Below, piece after piece: positions 45,430 to 56,159 of a stretch of 64,000 nucleotides of DNA; the stretch's first letter is position 1, and each line of letters begins with the position of its first letter. The stretch is from Platerodrilus igneus (lineage: Eukaryota > Arthropoda > Insecta > Coleoptera > Lycidae). Under the pieces are notes generated by a model. The model did not search any database. It worked only from the letters and a program-made list of their open reading frames with translations, and was not told the origin of the DNA. Location: positions 5,642,001 to 5,706,000 of the forward strand of contig JARFIW010000139.1 of the NCBI GenBank assembly GCA_036346225.1, given 5' to 3'. The position numbers and the translations under genes are program-made.

Positions 45430-45755
45430 TTAGCTGAGATAGGATATTGGGTCACCATAGGAGGTCAAAGGCGAAACAAAAATCTAGAAAACTGACGATA
45501 ACGCATTTATGGGTCGATATTTTGACTGAGGAGATTAGGAGGCGGATTGTATGGTTGGCGCTACGGCCTGGTTGGAAAGTGAAATGGTTATCGGAAAGAA
45601 GAGAGTGGTTTTCTGTATGGGAATTAATTTTGGTGGAGATTGATACATTTTGCGTTTCTGCCAAGGGTAGGGGAAGATTTATTGGTCTGTAGAAATTTGG
45701 ATCGCTGGGGATGTTGATGGTTTGCGTAAGAGGATTATTGATGTTCATTTTAGGA
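45430..45755 (-). pseudogene. R1-like LINE reverse transcriptase fragment
   Basis: ORF 45452-45748 on the minus strand reads FYRPINLPLPLAE, then INSHTENHSLLSDNHFTFQP, then GRSANHTIRLL, and ends with FLDFCFAFDLL. This is the RT finger-to-motif-A stretch (usual forms 'YRPISLLP', 'DNQFGFRPGRST', 'FLDISGAFD') of R1/Jockey-type LINEs. It sits in the spacer of foldback 2. The same family, with FLDFHSVFDLLWWP, occurs at the right edge of the window. Confidence 0.78.
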
Positions 45756-46054
45756 TATCAAGAAAGTTTGCGGTTAAGAGTGCAACTGAATCTTTTACGA
45801 TAAGCCAGTACTAGCACACTTCTCTTTTCAAAAGCGATTAGGGCATTGTACGTACTTCCACTTACTTGCGCCAATTTTGTTGAGGCAGTATAAGATTCTA
45901 AACTAGAAACAGTCCTCTTAAGGGCACCCTACACGTGCAAACATGCATGACTTACTTGTTTGAAAAAACATCATGTTCATACTCATAACGCTCCTATATT
46001 GAGTCGAGACTTGTTGGAAAGCAAAAGTATGTGCAAACATTCAAGACTGTGTGG

Positions 46055-46745
46055 GGAAACTGGTGTACACTTACCCTAGGTGCCTACCGAGTTTCAAGAG
46101 CGCAGGTCTTACAGAAGCTAAGAAAAAAAAATTTTAATTTTCTTATGGTGTCATTACGCAAATTCCAAAAATTTGTGAACCGGGTCAAACACGTTTCTGT
46201 GAAAGGTATGTGTTGCTTTAGTATACATACACTAGCTGCCTACCAAGTTTCAAGACCGTAGGTCTTACAGAAGCCAAGAAAAATTTTTTTAATTTTCTTA
46301 TGGTGTTATTACGCAAGTTCCAAAAAAGTTAGTGAACCGCGCCGAACACGTTTTTGTAAAAGGTATGTGTTGTTTTGGTACACCTACACTACCATCATAC
46401 CAAGTTTCAAGAGCGCAGGTCGTACAGAAGCTAAGAAAAATTTTTTAATTTTCTTATGGTATCATTGCGCAAATTCCAAAAAATTTGTGAACCGGGTCGA
46501 ACACGTTTCTGTAAAAGGTATGTGTTGTTTTAGTACACCTACACTAGCTGCTCACCAAGTTGCAAGAGCGCAGATCTCACAGAAGCTAAGAAAGAAGTTT
46601 TTTAATTTTCTTATGGTATCATTACGCAAATTCCCAAAAATTTTTGAACCGGGCCGAACACGTTTCTGTAAAAGGTATGTGTTGTTTTAGTATACCTACA
46701 CTAGCTGTCTAACTAGTTTTTAATAGCGCAGGTTTTACACAAGTT
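46055..46745 (-). repeat. 157-bp tandem array, right arm of foldback 2
   Basis: Four to five inverted units with GAGCGCAGGT words near 46100, 46256, 46409, 46567 and 46727. The terminal block 46746-47004 is the complement of 43478-43740. Confidence 0.9.
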
Positions 46746-47012
46746 AAGAAAATTACATGTATTTCAATTTAAAAGAGCAACTGCTTAAAATATAAACGTA
46801 AGAATAATATAGGAATCTATTTTTTTTAGATTTAATCTCCCTTAGATTTAAAATCCGTAAAGATAACTGGGTCAATATAAGAAACATAATTGAACAATAG
46901 GAATGCTTGTTCAGTTCAGTAAGCGTGGTTTTGTAGTGATGGAGATTGGTAGGTGTATCCATATTTAGCGGCCGGTAGATAGTGGTCGCTAGCTTCACTA
47001 ACGTAAACAATG

Positions 47013-47060
47013 GAGGTATGCGTTCAACCAGCTCCAGAACTGAAAACCTGATGATGATGA
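47013..47060 (+). pseudogene. RTE-like LINE 3' tail, right of foldback 2
   Basis: Continues the LINE frame (RYAFNQLQN, stop), then AAACCTGATGATGATGAAA, the TGA-repeat tail typical of RTE-type elements. Confidence 0.65.
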
Positions 47061-48328
47061 AATTTTAGAAAACCATGACATCTTTACACAAACTAAATAA
47101 ATCGAGTTGCCATTTTTTTACATACGTTTATAAAAGAAAATAAAGCTAAATAGGATTGTCTCCATGTTCTTTGTTAATAGCACTAATCAAATTCGTCGTT
47201 CTTTTCGTTTACATATACATTGAACGCCATTGCGAATTCTTCACCAAAGTCTCTTTCGAGAAAACAAGTATGTTAGAAAAGTCGTTTGATTAGGTGAGTA
47301 CTAAGCTTAATTAAATCTTAGTGGAATCTTAGAGCGCTAAAAATATAGGTATTTTTCTTCTAGACATTTCAGGAATTTTCATTATGTTACAGTAGCTTAT
47401 ATATTATTAGGTTGTCAGTAATTTACGTTCTAAGTAAGCGATGTTTATTAAGACAATCAACGAAAATAAAACTGGAGAAAACTTACTATTCGAATGTATC
47501 GTAAATTTGTACTTCCGGGTGTGAACAGTGCTTAAAACTTAAAATAATTTAGATTTATCGAGGTTTGTTTAGTCTTCACATAATTCCAACGTATCCTTTA
47601 CTCATTACACGGGTTTGTTTATTAAAATTAAACTAATGAAATTTATGAAAACTTAAAACGAGAAACGAACTGACGATAATAGAATGCGCAATAATTCTTT
47701 TAATGTCATTTCGTTGAACTCGTTTATAACTTATCAATTGAAAAAGCCCTCTAATAACACCTTTCCTTAAATGCTTGAAGCAATAAATTTAAATCAACAA
47801 CGCCTAAAATTTTTTTTCCGTACATTAACCCTATAAAAGTAGTCATTGTATCGTATCAAACCGTGCCGAGATTCGGCATGCTTTATAAGGAGCGGCTAAA
47901 TCGCCAAGTAAAATTCGCGTTACCGCAGGCTTTACTTACTAACCTGGATCATGTAATACTTTCTTGCCAGATCATTGCAAAGAGGAAGTGGTTTATACCA
48001 GTAGCCTCAAGTACCTTAACCTTGAAATGTACGAAGTGTTTCAAGCCCACTTGAAAATTTTAAATGTTTAACGTGTTTATTGGTTGTTCGTGTTTGAAGG
48101 ATTTTTTTTTGCATTACGATTTTATTATTTCGCTCATAAATACCTTTGTAATGTTTGAAATGGTTATTGTAGGTCCACGCAAGACAGTGATGGCTTGTTG
48201 AGTAACGCAGGTGAAACATATCTTGATTTTGATGTAAAAAAACTCAACGCCGAAAAATTTTTAATAAATTACTTTTTCTTAAAATCAGACGAGCATTAAT
48301 AAAAATTATAACTATCATTCAGAGTAGG
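47061..48328. other. Unassigned AT-rich DNA
   Basis: No gene recognised; the 47863-48054 frame resembles nothing I know. Confidence 0.35.
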
Positions 48329-48573
48329 ATTGGCTTGATTTAAATCATTTGACTTAAATCATTTTTATTTTTAGACTTATTGATTTTATTTTTTAAATTA
48401 GTATAAGTTTAATTGTTGTTCTCGGTCTTTTTAAACGCATTTTTAATTAAAATAAATATTGGACACTTCGACAACAATAAAATTTCTGCAAAGCTGTAGA
48501 AAATAAAATACTTTTTCTGGTACTTTTTTATTTAGATTTTAAAGTATAGATTAAGACTATAGAAATAAAAATC
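48329..48573 (+). repeat. Dispersed repeat, copy 2
   Basis: Matches 2287-2605 in the same orientation. On its right side it is joined to the TGATGATGAT tail of an RTE-like LINE (minus strand), so the LINE inserted into or next to it. Confidence 0.6.
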
Positions 48574-48583
48574 ATCATCACTA

Positions 48584-48611
48584 TAGTGCGTTTAACGAAC
48601 AGATTCAGTAA
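48584..48611 (+). repeat. Terminal inverted repeat, left
   Basis: 28 bp, identical to the complement of 51385-51412. The last bases before the inner limit are GATTCAGTAA. Confidence 0.92.
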
Positions 48612-49733
48612 TTAAAATAATAGGATGGGCTTAGTTGCGCAGTACAAACTGAGCATAAGCTTGATTTACAGCGATCAAATTTAACACCTTACTGTAACTA
48701 CAAATGCGTGCATCGGTTGAATAGTAATTTTCAAATATTGTGAATGTATTTTCAACGTTCTGATTGGTTGCTCAAAACCATGTGGCAATTAGGAGTTCAA
48801 ATAAACTCACAAAACTATACGATTAAATTTTCAATACATTAAAAATATTATCAGAGAGAAAGTTTTATTATTCCCCACGTTTTCAGTAAGAAAGGCAATA
48901 TTAATTAGAACTTTAATTTTTTCATATTGTTTGAGTACCGAGAACGGATATGTTAGTTACGGAATTTTCTGTACTGTGTTGAATGTAATTTGAGGTTGAG
49001 GTCATGTTCTTCGTTATGATATGCAAATAGAAAAGAAAATATTTCTGACTACAGATTTTTATGCCTGTCTAGTGGCATTCACAAATTTGTTCTGCAACAC
49101 TTGTTTAGAAACGTTTGTTATTGGTTTATGAAATCTTCACAGTAATTTATTGTAAGAATTATAAATAAAAGGTTTTGTATACAAAATGCATTTCAGAATC
49201 AAACTCATTGATGATGGTAAATAGGAATCGAGTGAGGGCATTATTACAACAGCAACAATCACATTAATAATTAATGTTGATTAATGGCCAATGAATGAAT
49301 CGTTAGGAATTTATAGTATATGATGTGAATAATTGACAATATGTTAATGAGAAACAGATTTCCATGCTATACTATTTTTTTTTTGGTACACATGCTATCC
49401 GTGCCAGTTATGTATTACGAAAATGGTGAGATAGTTAAAGAGAGTACGAGTGAACAGTGTATCAAAAAGCAACTTTATAAAACAATGGATGGGCCTGTTG
49501 TGCATATATTAATTTAGCTTGAGTATTATTACAACAACTAACACAATTTTGAATAACCAGAAAAACCATGCGATGGATGATACCGACTAATTTATTGTTA
49601 TATTACTATAATGATTAAAGTTAATATCTATTACAAAAATGTGTGCTGTAATCGTGATAATCATAATTTATAGAATAGTATGTACAGCAAATAAATGTTA
49701 AATTGTTCAATAAATGAATAAGTACACAGAGCA

Positions 49734-51203
49734 TTAATTTTCGGTTTCTGATTCTTCAGACGAAGACGAGTCATCGCCTCCTAATTGTATAATCAAGGGC
49801 TCCACTTGAAGTTCCATTACAATGTCCAGTTGCCACATTTTAATCTCTAAATCTTGAACATGGCGAATAGAATTTTTCCAGTTGTCTGATGTTACGTTTG
49901 CAACAGCTTCTTGAAACAAGAGACGAAGATCTGCCATTTTAAATGTTTTATTTTTTCTTGCAACTTCACCTTTTATCTGTGCCCATATTAATTCTATCGT
50001 ATTTAATTCACAATGATATGGCGGCAGGCGTAATACTGTACGTTTAGAGTGTCTTGCCATTTCATCAACAACAAATGTTGGAATAACAGCTGCTCTCCTA
50101 ACAAGAACAAGAAGTTCATCTTTGACCATATCTTCTTCGTAGTCGATAGATTTTTTAGTTAACCATTTTTGAATACATGCTTTTTTTGTTCCAGTATTTG
50201 GTATCTTTTCTAGTTTTCTACTATGATAAGGTGCAATGTCTAACACTATAACAGCATTTTCATCGACACTTTCAAGAATTTCTTCAAACCATTGTTCAAA
50301 AACAAGAGCTGTCATTTCTTCATGGTAATCACCTGTTTTCTTCGACTCAAACACTTTCAAACCACCGCTGACAAAACCTTCTTCCGAGCCAATATGGAGA
50401 ACTACCAGACGTTTTCCTTTTCCTGATGGATCTTTTAACCCAGTCGTTAATCCATTAATAAAGGCTTGTTTTGGATGCAGAATGGTAGTATCTTTCCAAA
50501 CCTTGCTTACGGTATGGCCAGCAGTAAGCCACGTCTCGTCCAACCAATATATTTTTCTTCTCTCATCCCTGTATTTCCTTATTTGTCGTAAATAACGTCG
50601 TCTCCACGCAACTATTTCACTTTTCTCTTTAAGGACACTATTTCTGGACCTCTTTGAGTATCTATAATTCAACACATATTTTAACCACATCTATTCTGTT
50701 AAACTATATAAGTACATACTTAAAACCAATTTCATTCAAGAGGTTTCTCAGAGTGCTTCGTTTTAATTGAGGCATCTCGTTATCTACAGACACGGCGGAT
50801 AAAATTTTGTTTAATGTAGGTGGATCATTGTTTTCAAAAAAGGAATGAACCATACGTCTAAGATGACTCTTAGTTTCATCGTCAATGTTGTCCAAAATTG
50901 CTCGTTGTCGATGGTACAGTTTTGGGGAACGTAATACATGAGTTTGCTTGTATTCACGTAGAATGTTGTACACACTTTTATCAGTAATACCTACAATGAT
51001 AAGATTTAATAAATAAATGGTGTTCATTCAAAGTTATTATCATCACCAGCTGCTTTTGCAGTAAATGCAATATTTTCCGTTTTATTGTTGTTGGGATTTT
51101 GTTCAACACAAACTTTAAAAATATTTAAGATCTGCTGTTTATCCTCAACGGAAAAATGCCTGGACGGGCGCTTTTTAGGGGGCGAAAAACCCTGTTGATC
51201 CAT
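49734..51203 (-). CDS. Intact three-exon DDE transposase, 451 residues
   Basis: The product would excise and reinsert the element. Exons: 51203-51047, 50990-50720 and 50661-49734. Intron 1 (56 bp) is GTGATG...TTGTAG and intron 2 (58 bp) GTATGT...TTATAG. Phases fit, joining AAG-ITDKS and GFK-YSKRSRN. The N-terminus has a basic PPKKRPSR. A helix-turn-helix region with TDKSVYNILREYK follows at about residues 55-67. The DDE_3 catalytic core has D184 in YWLDETW, D284 in VIVLDIAPYHS and E366 in PPYHCELNTIELIW. There are 81 residues between D284 and E366, close to the DD82E spacing of the Sailor group and far from the 34-41 of Tc1 and mariner. Oddity: the residue after D284 is Ile, where relatives usually have Asn. 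The C-terminus is acidic (DDSSSSEESE). Splicing is inferred from consensus sites. Confidence 0.82.
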
Positions 51204-51384
51204 GTTACACGTAATTAATTGTAAATAACCTACCTACCTAACAAAAAATAAAGCAAAGACAAACACGAAAAACTAATTGACATTTGTAGGTTAATGTTAC
51301 AAACTGAAATGTGTGGTTGTGTGAATCCGGACAACCAATACAAAATCTTTATTTAAACTTGGCGCTGATTTATGGGCGGAGCAT

Positions 51385-51412
51385 TTACTGAATCTGTTCG
51401 TTAAACGCACTA
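51385..51412 (-). repeat. Terminal inverted repeat, right
   Basis: 28 bp, complement of the left repeat. Ends CGCACTA directly before the TA at 51413. Confidence 0.92.
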
Positions 51413-51414
51413 TA

Positions 51415-51600
51415 GGTCTTCAGTCCTGTAACTGCTTAGATGCGTACCCTTATTATTTGCTATTCTGAGCTAGCCTACACATTGCCCTGAAATTTCCAGT
51501 CTGCATCTTTCACTATCTGCGTGCAATAGTCTGATCTAGTTCTACCCCTACCTCTTTTTTTCCTATCTCTACTTGTAATATATCGTCCGTGAACCGGCAA
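51415..51600 (-). pseudogene. RTE-like LINE 3' end, right of the DNA transposon
   Basis: The minus strand reads GNFRAMCRLAQNSK and further to AAGCAGTTACAGGACTGAAG. It matches the tail at 43385-43470 plus 47013-47050. The end of this tail, TGATGATGAT, lies beyond the transposon at 48571-48581. Confidence 0.7.
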
Positions 51601-51876
51601 TACCTCCTAACATTTTTACCGAAAATGAGTTATGCACGTCATCTGTTGGAAATAGTTACTATCTATATTAGGATGAAATACTTCCAAGTGATATGGCTAT
51701 TATAAACGCTATTTTCCTTAAATGGCAATAACTTCCATCTCGAATGCAAGTTTACCCTTTTTCCTGTAGACCACAGACAGGAAGGATGTACAGTCAAACT
51801 TTCTACAGCTACGTTTCTAAACAACAAATATACAGGGAGTATTTACATTTGTATCTTACTTAAAACGAAAAGTTAT
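51601..51876. other. Unassigned DNA
   Basis: No feature recognised; probably more of the decayed LINE or its target. Confidence 0.3.
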
Positions 51877-52420
51877 CCAATTTCCTATACTGTACTTGCT
51901 CGATGGACTTGCCTCATCTGACGTATAACTTAAACAAATTTTGTGCAAAAAAGGGTATCTTCTTGTTTGCACTTTATCCGAATGCAACACAAGTATTACA
52001 TCCAGCCGATGTCTTATTATTTGCACCCTTAAAAAATAATTGGAAAGAAGTAGTTTTAGATTGAGCGAAAACAAATAACAATAAAGTTTTTAATAAAGCT
52101 ACTTCTCCCACTTGCTGGAAAATGTTGTGCGGAAGATTAATAAAGAAACTGTAAAAAATCGGATTTCGAAAATGTGGTATTTTTTTAACCTTGAGACAAT
52201 AGATTTTGTTGCAAGATAAATCAAGAATATTGAAAGAAAAAGATTTGACAACAAAAATTAAACCAGTTAAATTTGAAATACCACATTTTCTTTATTTTAA
52301 ATCAGTGATACCATCTCAAAAACGCTTAAAATTTAGAAAAACAGAAATGGGTGAATGGGTAGGTGACGATTAAGTCAAAGAATTGTTTGCAGTATGGAAA
52401 AACTAAAAATGAGATGCAAA
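51877..52420 (+). pseudogene. Pogo/Tigger-type DDE transposase, C-terminal half
   Basis: Plus-strand blocks are FPILYLLDGLAS, then (after a 1-bp deletion near 51915) HLTYNLNKFCAKKG and IFLFALYPNATQVLHPADVL, then LKNNWKEVVLD and GFRKCG. This is the 'LLLDGHxSH...PPNxTHxLQPxDVxxFxPLKxxW' core of DDE_1 (pogo, jerky, Tigger) transposases. It contains the second catalytic aspartate (LLDG) and the third (PADV). Further on, WVGDD and KELFAVWKN resemble the region after the core. Stops and frameshifts make it dead. The N-terminal half is absent here; a similar half occurs at 58380-58850 on the other strand. Confidence 0.82.
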
Positions 52421-54382
52421 CAAAATGAAACTAGAGAAGTTTTAAACGAAGATGAAATAGAAGAAATTTTTTCTGAAATTCCTACATTAAGAATCAATAA
52501 AACATCAAATAATGATCAGGAAATAGAGACAACACGGAACCAAAGAAAGAATCAATGGAGTAGAAGATATTGTACCTAGTAAGAATACAGCCGATCAAAA
52601 TGACAGTAGTGAAATTAATAAAACAGAAATAAAGAAAAAGTGATAAAATGATAAAACATGGAAACAATTTCAAAATTTTCGATGAATATTCACGAGAAAC
52701 TCGTGTCACTGAGCGTGTCACTTTTCTTTGTAACAATTTTATTTTCAATAATAATTCTTTGCATATAATTTCAAGAATAGTGTAACAATTTTATTAATAA
52801 TAATAATAAGTTGCATTCAACTTCGAAAGTAATACGCTAAGCCTGCATCGTTCCTTAGTAATCTAGTTATATTCAGATATCTGTGTCGTATAAAGCTATT
52901 TACAAGCACATCTCTGTTTGATTGTTTCGTTCCCCTCCTGACGGCGCGACCACTCGAGCTGGTTATGAGATAGTCGGCCACAGGTGATAGAAATATCAAC
53001 ATGTACTCTTGGCTGGAGGCCGGCAATCTACGAATACATTTCAAATAGTGACGATATCTTCGAATAACGGTCAGTAATGTATATATTGTGCGAACTTGTG
53101 TAATTTGAGGTAATTTATTTAGCGCGACAAGTAAGATGCAACTTTTAAAACACACAAGGACACAGAAAAACACATGTAAGATGCAACCTTTAGAAGGTGA
53201 CGTAATTCAACTTTGAGAGTACGACGTCTGCAGAATGTAAGGCGACAGGATATGATTCGACACGTGGAACGAAGGAATTATAGAAGTTGATTTGGATGAA
53301 TTTGTTTCAAATTGAAAACGCTGTTATCGTTGCTTGAAGAACGGGGATCCCGTCTTCCTTTGTCACAATGCGACAATTGCAGTTTTGGTTCGTAGATAGC
53401 TATAAGTTTTTTTATGTGTTTCAAAACTTGGAACACGTTAACTTGCTTTGATGCGTAATACATGTAAATTTTAAAAGTTTTAACTAATTGTTGAGCTGGA
53501 ATTACCAGTAGTAAAACGAAAGTTCATTGATTTAGTGTTCTAAAAAAACATGCTTTGCTCCATATGAATCGTCGGTAATGTCAACAGGTGTTATTGACGT
53601 CATATTTTTCTACTTTGTACAGCTGACAGATGTTATTTTAAAAGCAAATGCTTTGAACAACTGTAGTGCAATATTATGTAAACATGTCTATTTTTGTGAT
53701 CAGCTTTATATACACTAAAATTAGTATACGTAATTTTGAAAGCTCAAATGCTAATATTGATAGGAGCTATTAATTTGTTATCTACCTGAAAAGATCTGCC
53801 CAGGTTAGAATCCTATTTGTACAAGAAGTTCATGTTAAAAGTAAAGTGCTTGATGAATAATAATAAAGACAAACAGGAAAGTTAAAAGTTTAAGATTGAT
53901 GCAGGTAATGATAAAATTTTTTTTTGTTACAAGTTATATTATTTTAAAAGAGATCTTTTAGTAAACAATTGGTTCAAGATTAAATATTTTTATATTGATC
54001 AAGTGCGATCAAATCTAATTACATAAAGCTAAAACCCTTCTGAGTAATAAATTGATGCCAATTTTATATTGGAAATACTTTTTTATTATTTCTTTATGTA
54101 TTTTTGCAGGACACAAATGGTGTTCCACTTTTTTATTTATTTAACTATCACAATTTCTTACAGGAGCTGCGTCTTATTTTATTAAGACAGGTTTTTGTCA
54201 GCGAAGGCGATCATTTTTTTTCTTTGGGTCTCCACGTCCGCCCTTAGAACTATGCTATGCAATTATCGTAATTACATCAGGACTTGGTGGCGCTTATTTG
54301 ATTTAGCTTAAGTTTGATCTGCAAACAGAATTCGACTCCCCCCCCCCATTTCTCATTGCTCTACCCAGGAATAGACCCCTAG
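52421..54382. other. Unassigned DNA, possible pogo tail sequence
   Basis: 52421-52630 may be the acidic C-terminal tail of the pogo-type protein (NEDEIEEIFSEIPTL). Beyond that no gene is recognised. The 52817-53173 and 53278-53463 minus-strand frames resemble nothing I know. AATAATAATAATAA occurs near 52796. Confidence 0.3.
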
Positions 54383-54920
54383 TTGTGTCGAAAGATTTTT
54401 GGAACAATAAGTATTACTTGCGCCACAACAAATAACAAACAAAAAACGTTTCATCTTAGCAATATTATCATAAACAACCCTTCAACGTCAGCAGTAACAA
54501 AACCTAGACAACAAACTCCGAATAGTCTAAATAATCCAAATCCACGAATACAACTTTTTTGGATAACATTTTCTGGCCAGAAGAATCACCTGAAAAAAAA
54601 GACTCGTACATGCAACTACTTCTCAAAGGTTGCTTCAATTTCACAAAGTGAAAGAGAAAACTACGGCAGATATAGAAAAAGGTAAAATGGAGAAGGCTAT
54701 ACTATGAAAGAACAAAAAGGAGAGAACATTTAAACAATCCAAATCAAGAAATTGAGAGGTGGCAAAAGAATGAAAATGAATTAGAAATATAAAGGCAGTT
54801 CTGAAAGTTAAGACGACGCAGAGTGGAAAGAAAGTGGTTCCAGTATTGATGACATATCTAATGAAAGTTTTGATGCGAGTGACAGTGACAGTGACTTTGG
54901 ATAGAATTCACAAAAAGCCT
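54383..54920 (+). pseudogene. Possible C-terminal tail of a pogo/Tigger transposase
   Basis: Frames contain NNPSTSAVTKPRQQTPNSL, then (in another frame) FWPEESPEKKD, then Lys/Arg/Glu-rich sequence and a Ser/Asp-rich end. This order recalls the tails of Tigger-type transposases, where a 'FWP' word precedes a charged coiled region. The call is weak. It could belong to the fragment at 51877, with 2 kb of unrelated sequence inserted between. Confidence 0.35.
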
Positions 54921-54956
54921 CAATCTAGTCGAACTAATAATTATTTAAAAGGGGGA

Positions 54957-54984
54957 ATTTTATTATTATTATTATTATTATTAT
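54957..54984 (+). repeat. TTA microsatellite
   Basis: About nine TTA units in GAATTTTATTATTATTATTA... sequence. Confidence 0.9.
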
Positions 54985-55166
54985 TGGCTCAGCTCTCGTG
55001 CTGGTCGGACGTGTTTTAAGTCGCTCCGTAAATCGATAATAAGGTTGGTGATATGAAAAGTGAACTTAAAAGTAAATTTAATTGATTTGATCGCGTTATG
55101 GTGATGTGTTAAACTCTCTTTAAGGAGAACCTGCATTGAAGATAATAATTACCGAAAAAAAGTAAA

Positions 55167-56098
55167 ATGAATTGCGATAAATGTACCGAAAGATTGTCTA
55201 GAGATGGAAATTTTGTTACATGCAACTTTTGTAATAGTAATATGCATTACAATTGTGCAGCATTAGCAGAAAATACTTATTCGCGTATGTCGACTGCAAA
55301 TAAGGAATCGTGGAAATGCCAGAAGTGCAGAAAGGAAAAACAAATACCAAAATCCGCACTAGTAAATATTGCAAACGATTGTGATATAAAGCAAATGTTT
55401 GAAACACTATCTAACAAACTGGATATTTATAAAGAGGCCGTTGATGGCGTTTGTAACGATTTAAAAGGCTTATCTAACTTCTACGAAGATTTGAAACAAG
55501 AATTTATCGGACTTAAAAGATAAATACTGATCTTGCTAATCAAGTGCGTGCATTGTTGGAAGACAATCATAAAAGGATGCCAAACTGTTGGAGCTGGAAG
55601 TAAAGATAAATAATCTGGAACAGAGTAGTAGGAATGTTAATCTTGAAATTCATGGATTGGATATTATGCCAGAGGAAAAGGAAGGTAAATTAAAAGCGGT
55701 TGTAGAAAAATTAGTAAGACGTTTAGAGGTGAGTGTAAGCATGGATGATATACAAGTAGTACATCGTTTACCTAAGAGGCGATTAGATGTTGTTCCACCA
55801 GTAATAGTGAAATGTTCCTCACAGGCAATTAGAGACCGAATTATTAGTAAGAGAAAGGAAACGATGAAAATGATGATTTATTTAATAACAAGAACGAGCG
55901 TAAGATATTCTTGTATGAAAATTTAACAGCTTACAATAAATCTTTGTTGTGGCAAACTAAACAAAAAGCCAGAGAATTCAATTACAAATTCGTGTGGGTA
56001 CGTGGCGGTAAAATACTAACAAAGCAATCAAGTGAGCCGTCGAGTGTAGTACGTATTGATACCGAAAAGACCTACAAAAGATTCATTCATAAATATTG
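55167..56098 (+). pseudogene. CR1-like LINE ORF1 with PHD finger
   Basis: The first frame (55167-55523) opens MNCDKCTERLSRDG and has Cys/His spacing C-x2-C...C-x2-C...H-x4-C...W-C-x2-C (last pair WKCQKC), a PHD-type zinc finger found at the start of ORF1 in several insect LINEs. After a frame break, 55588-55926 has LEQSSRNVNLEIHGL and VVHRLPKRRLDVVPPVIVKC, the RRM-like core known from ORF1/Transposase_22 proteins. 55911-56099 gives NKSLLWQTKQKAREFNYKFV and WVRGGKIL. Together they would bind RNA. Two frameshifts (about 55525 and 55870) inactivate it. Confidence 0.8.
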
Positions 56099-56159
56099 AT
56101 ATAATGGCTAGGTTAAAAGAAAAGACTTTACTGATAACATAAATTTTGTAGAGTTAGTA

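Larger units (their letters stand above)
43478..47004. mobile_element. Foldback element 2, inserted in a LINE tail
   Basis: A 3.5-kb element with long inverted arms. The termini ACGTTAGTGAAGCTAGCGGC (43478) and its complement (ending 47004) are clear. The flanks carry an 8-bp duplication with one mismatch, AAGCAATG (43470-43477) and AAACAATG (47005-47012). Removing the element rejoins the LINE reading frame. The arms consist of a terminal block of about 260 bp followed by tandem units of about 157 bp: about 10 units on the left and 4-5 on the right. The spacer holds a fragment of an R1-like LINE. No transposase is encoded. An 8-bp duplication is compatible with hAT or P superfamilies. Confidence 0.85.
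48584..51412 (-). mobile_element. Complete DD82E-like (Sailor-type) DNA transposon
   Basis: A 2829-bp element with exact 28-bp terminal inverted repeats, TAGTGCGTTTAACGAACAGA... (48584-48611 and 51385-51412), and a TA target duplication (48582-48583 and 51413-51414), as in the IS630-Tc1-mariner superfamily. It carries one transposase gene on the minus strand that reads through intact after two short introns. It inserted into the 3' tail of an RTE-like LINE (minus strand), whose two parts lie at 51415-51600 and 48571-48581. All parts needed for autonomous movement appear to be present. Confidence 0.88.

Noticed and set aside
44867..46690. Repeated open frames with FVNRxEHVSVK patterns
   Set aside because: Read-outs of the 157-bp units of foldback 2 on alternating strands, with no constant frame.
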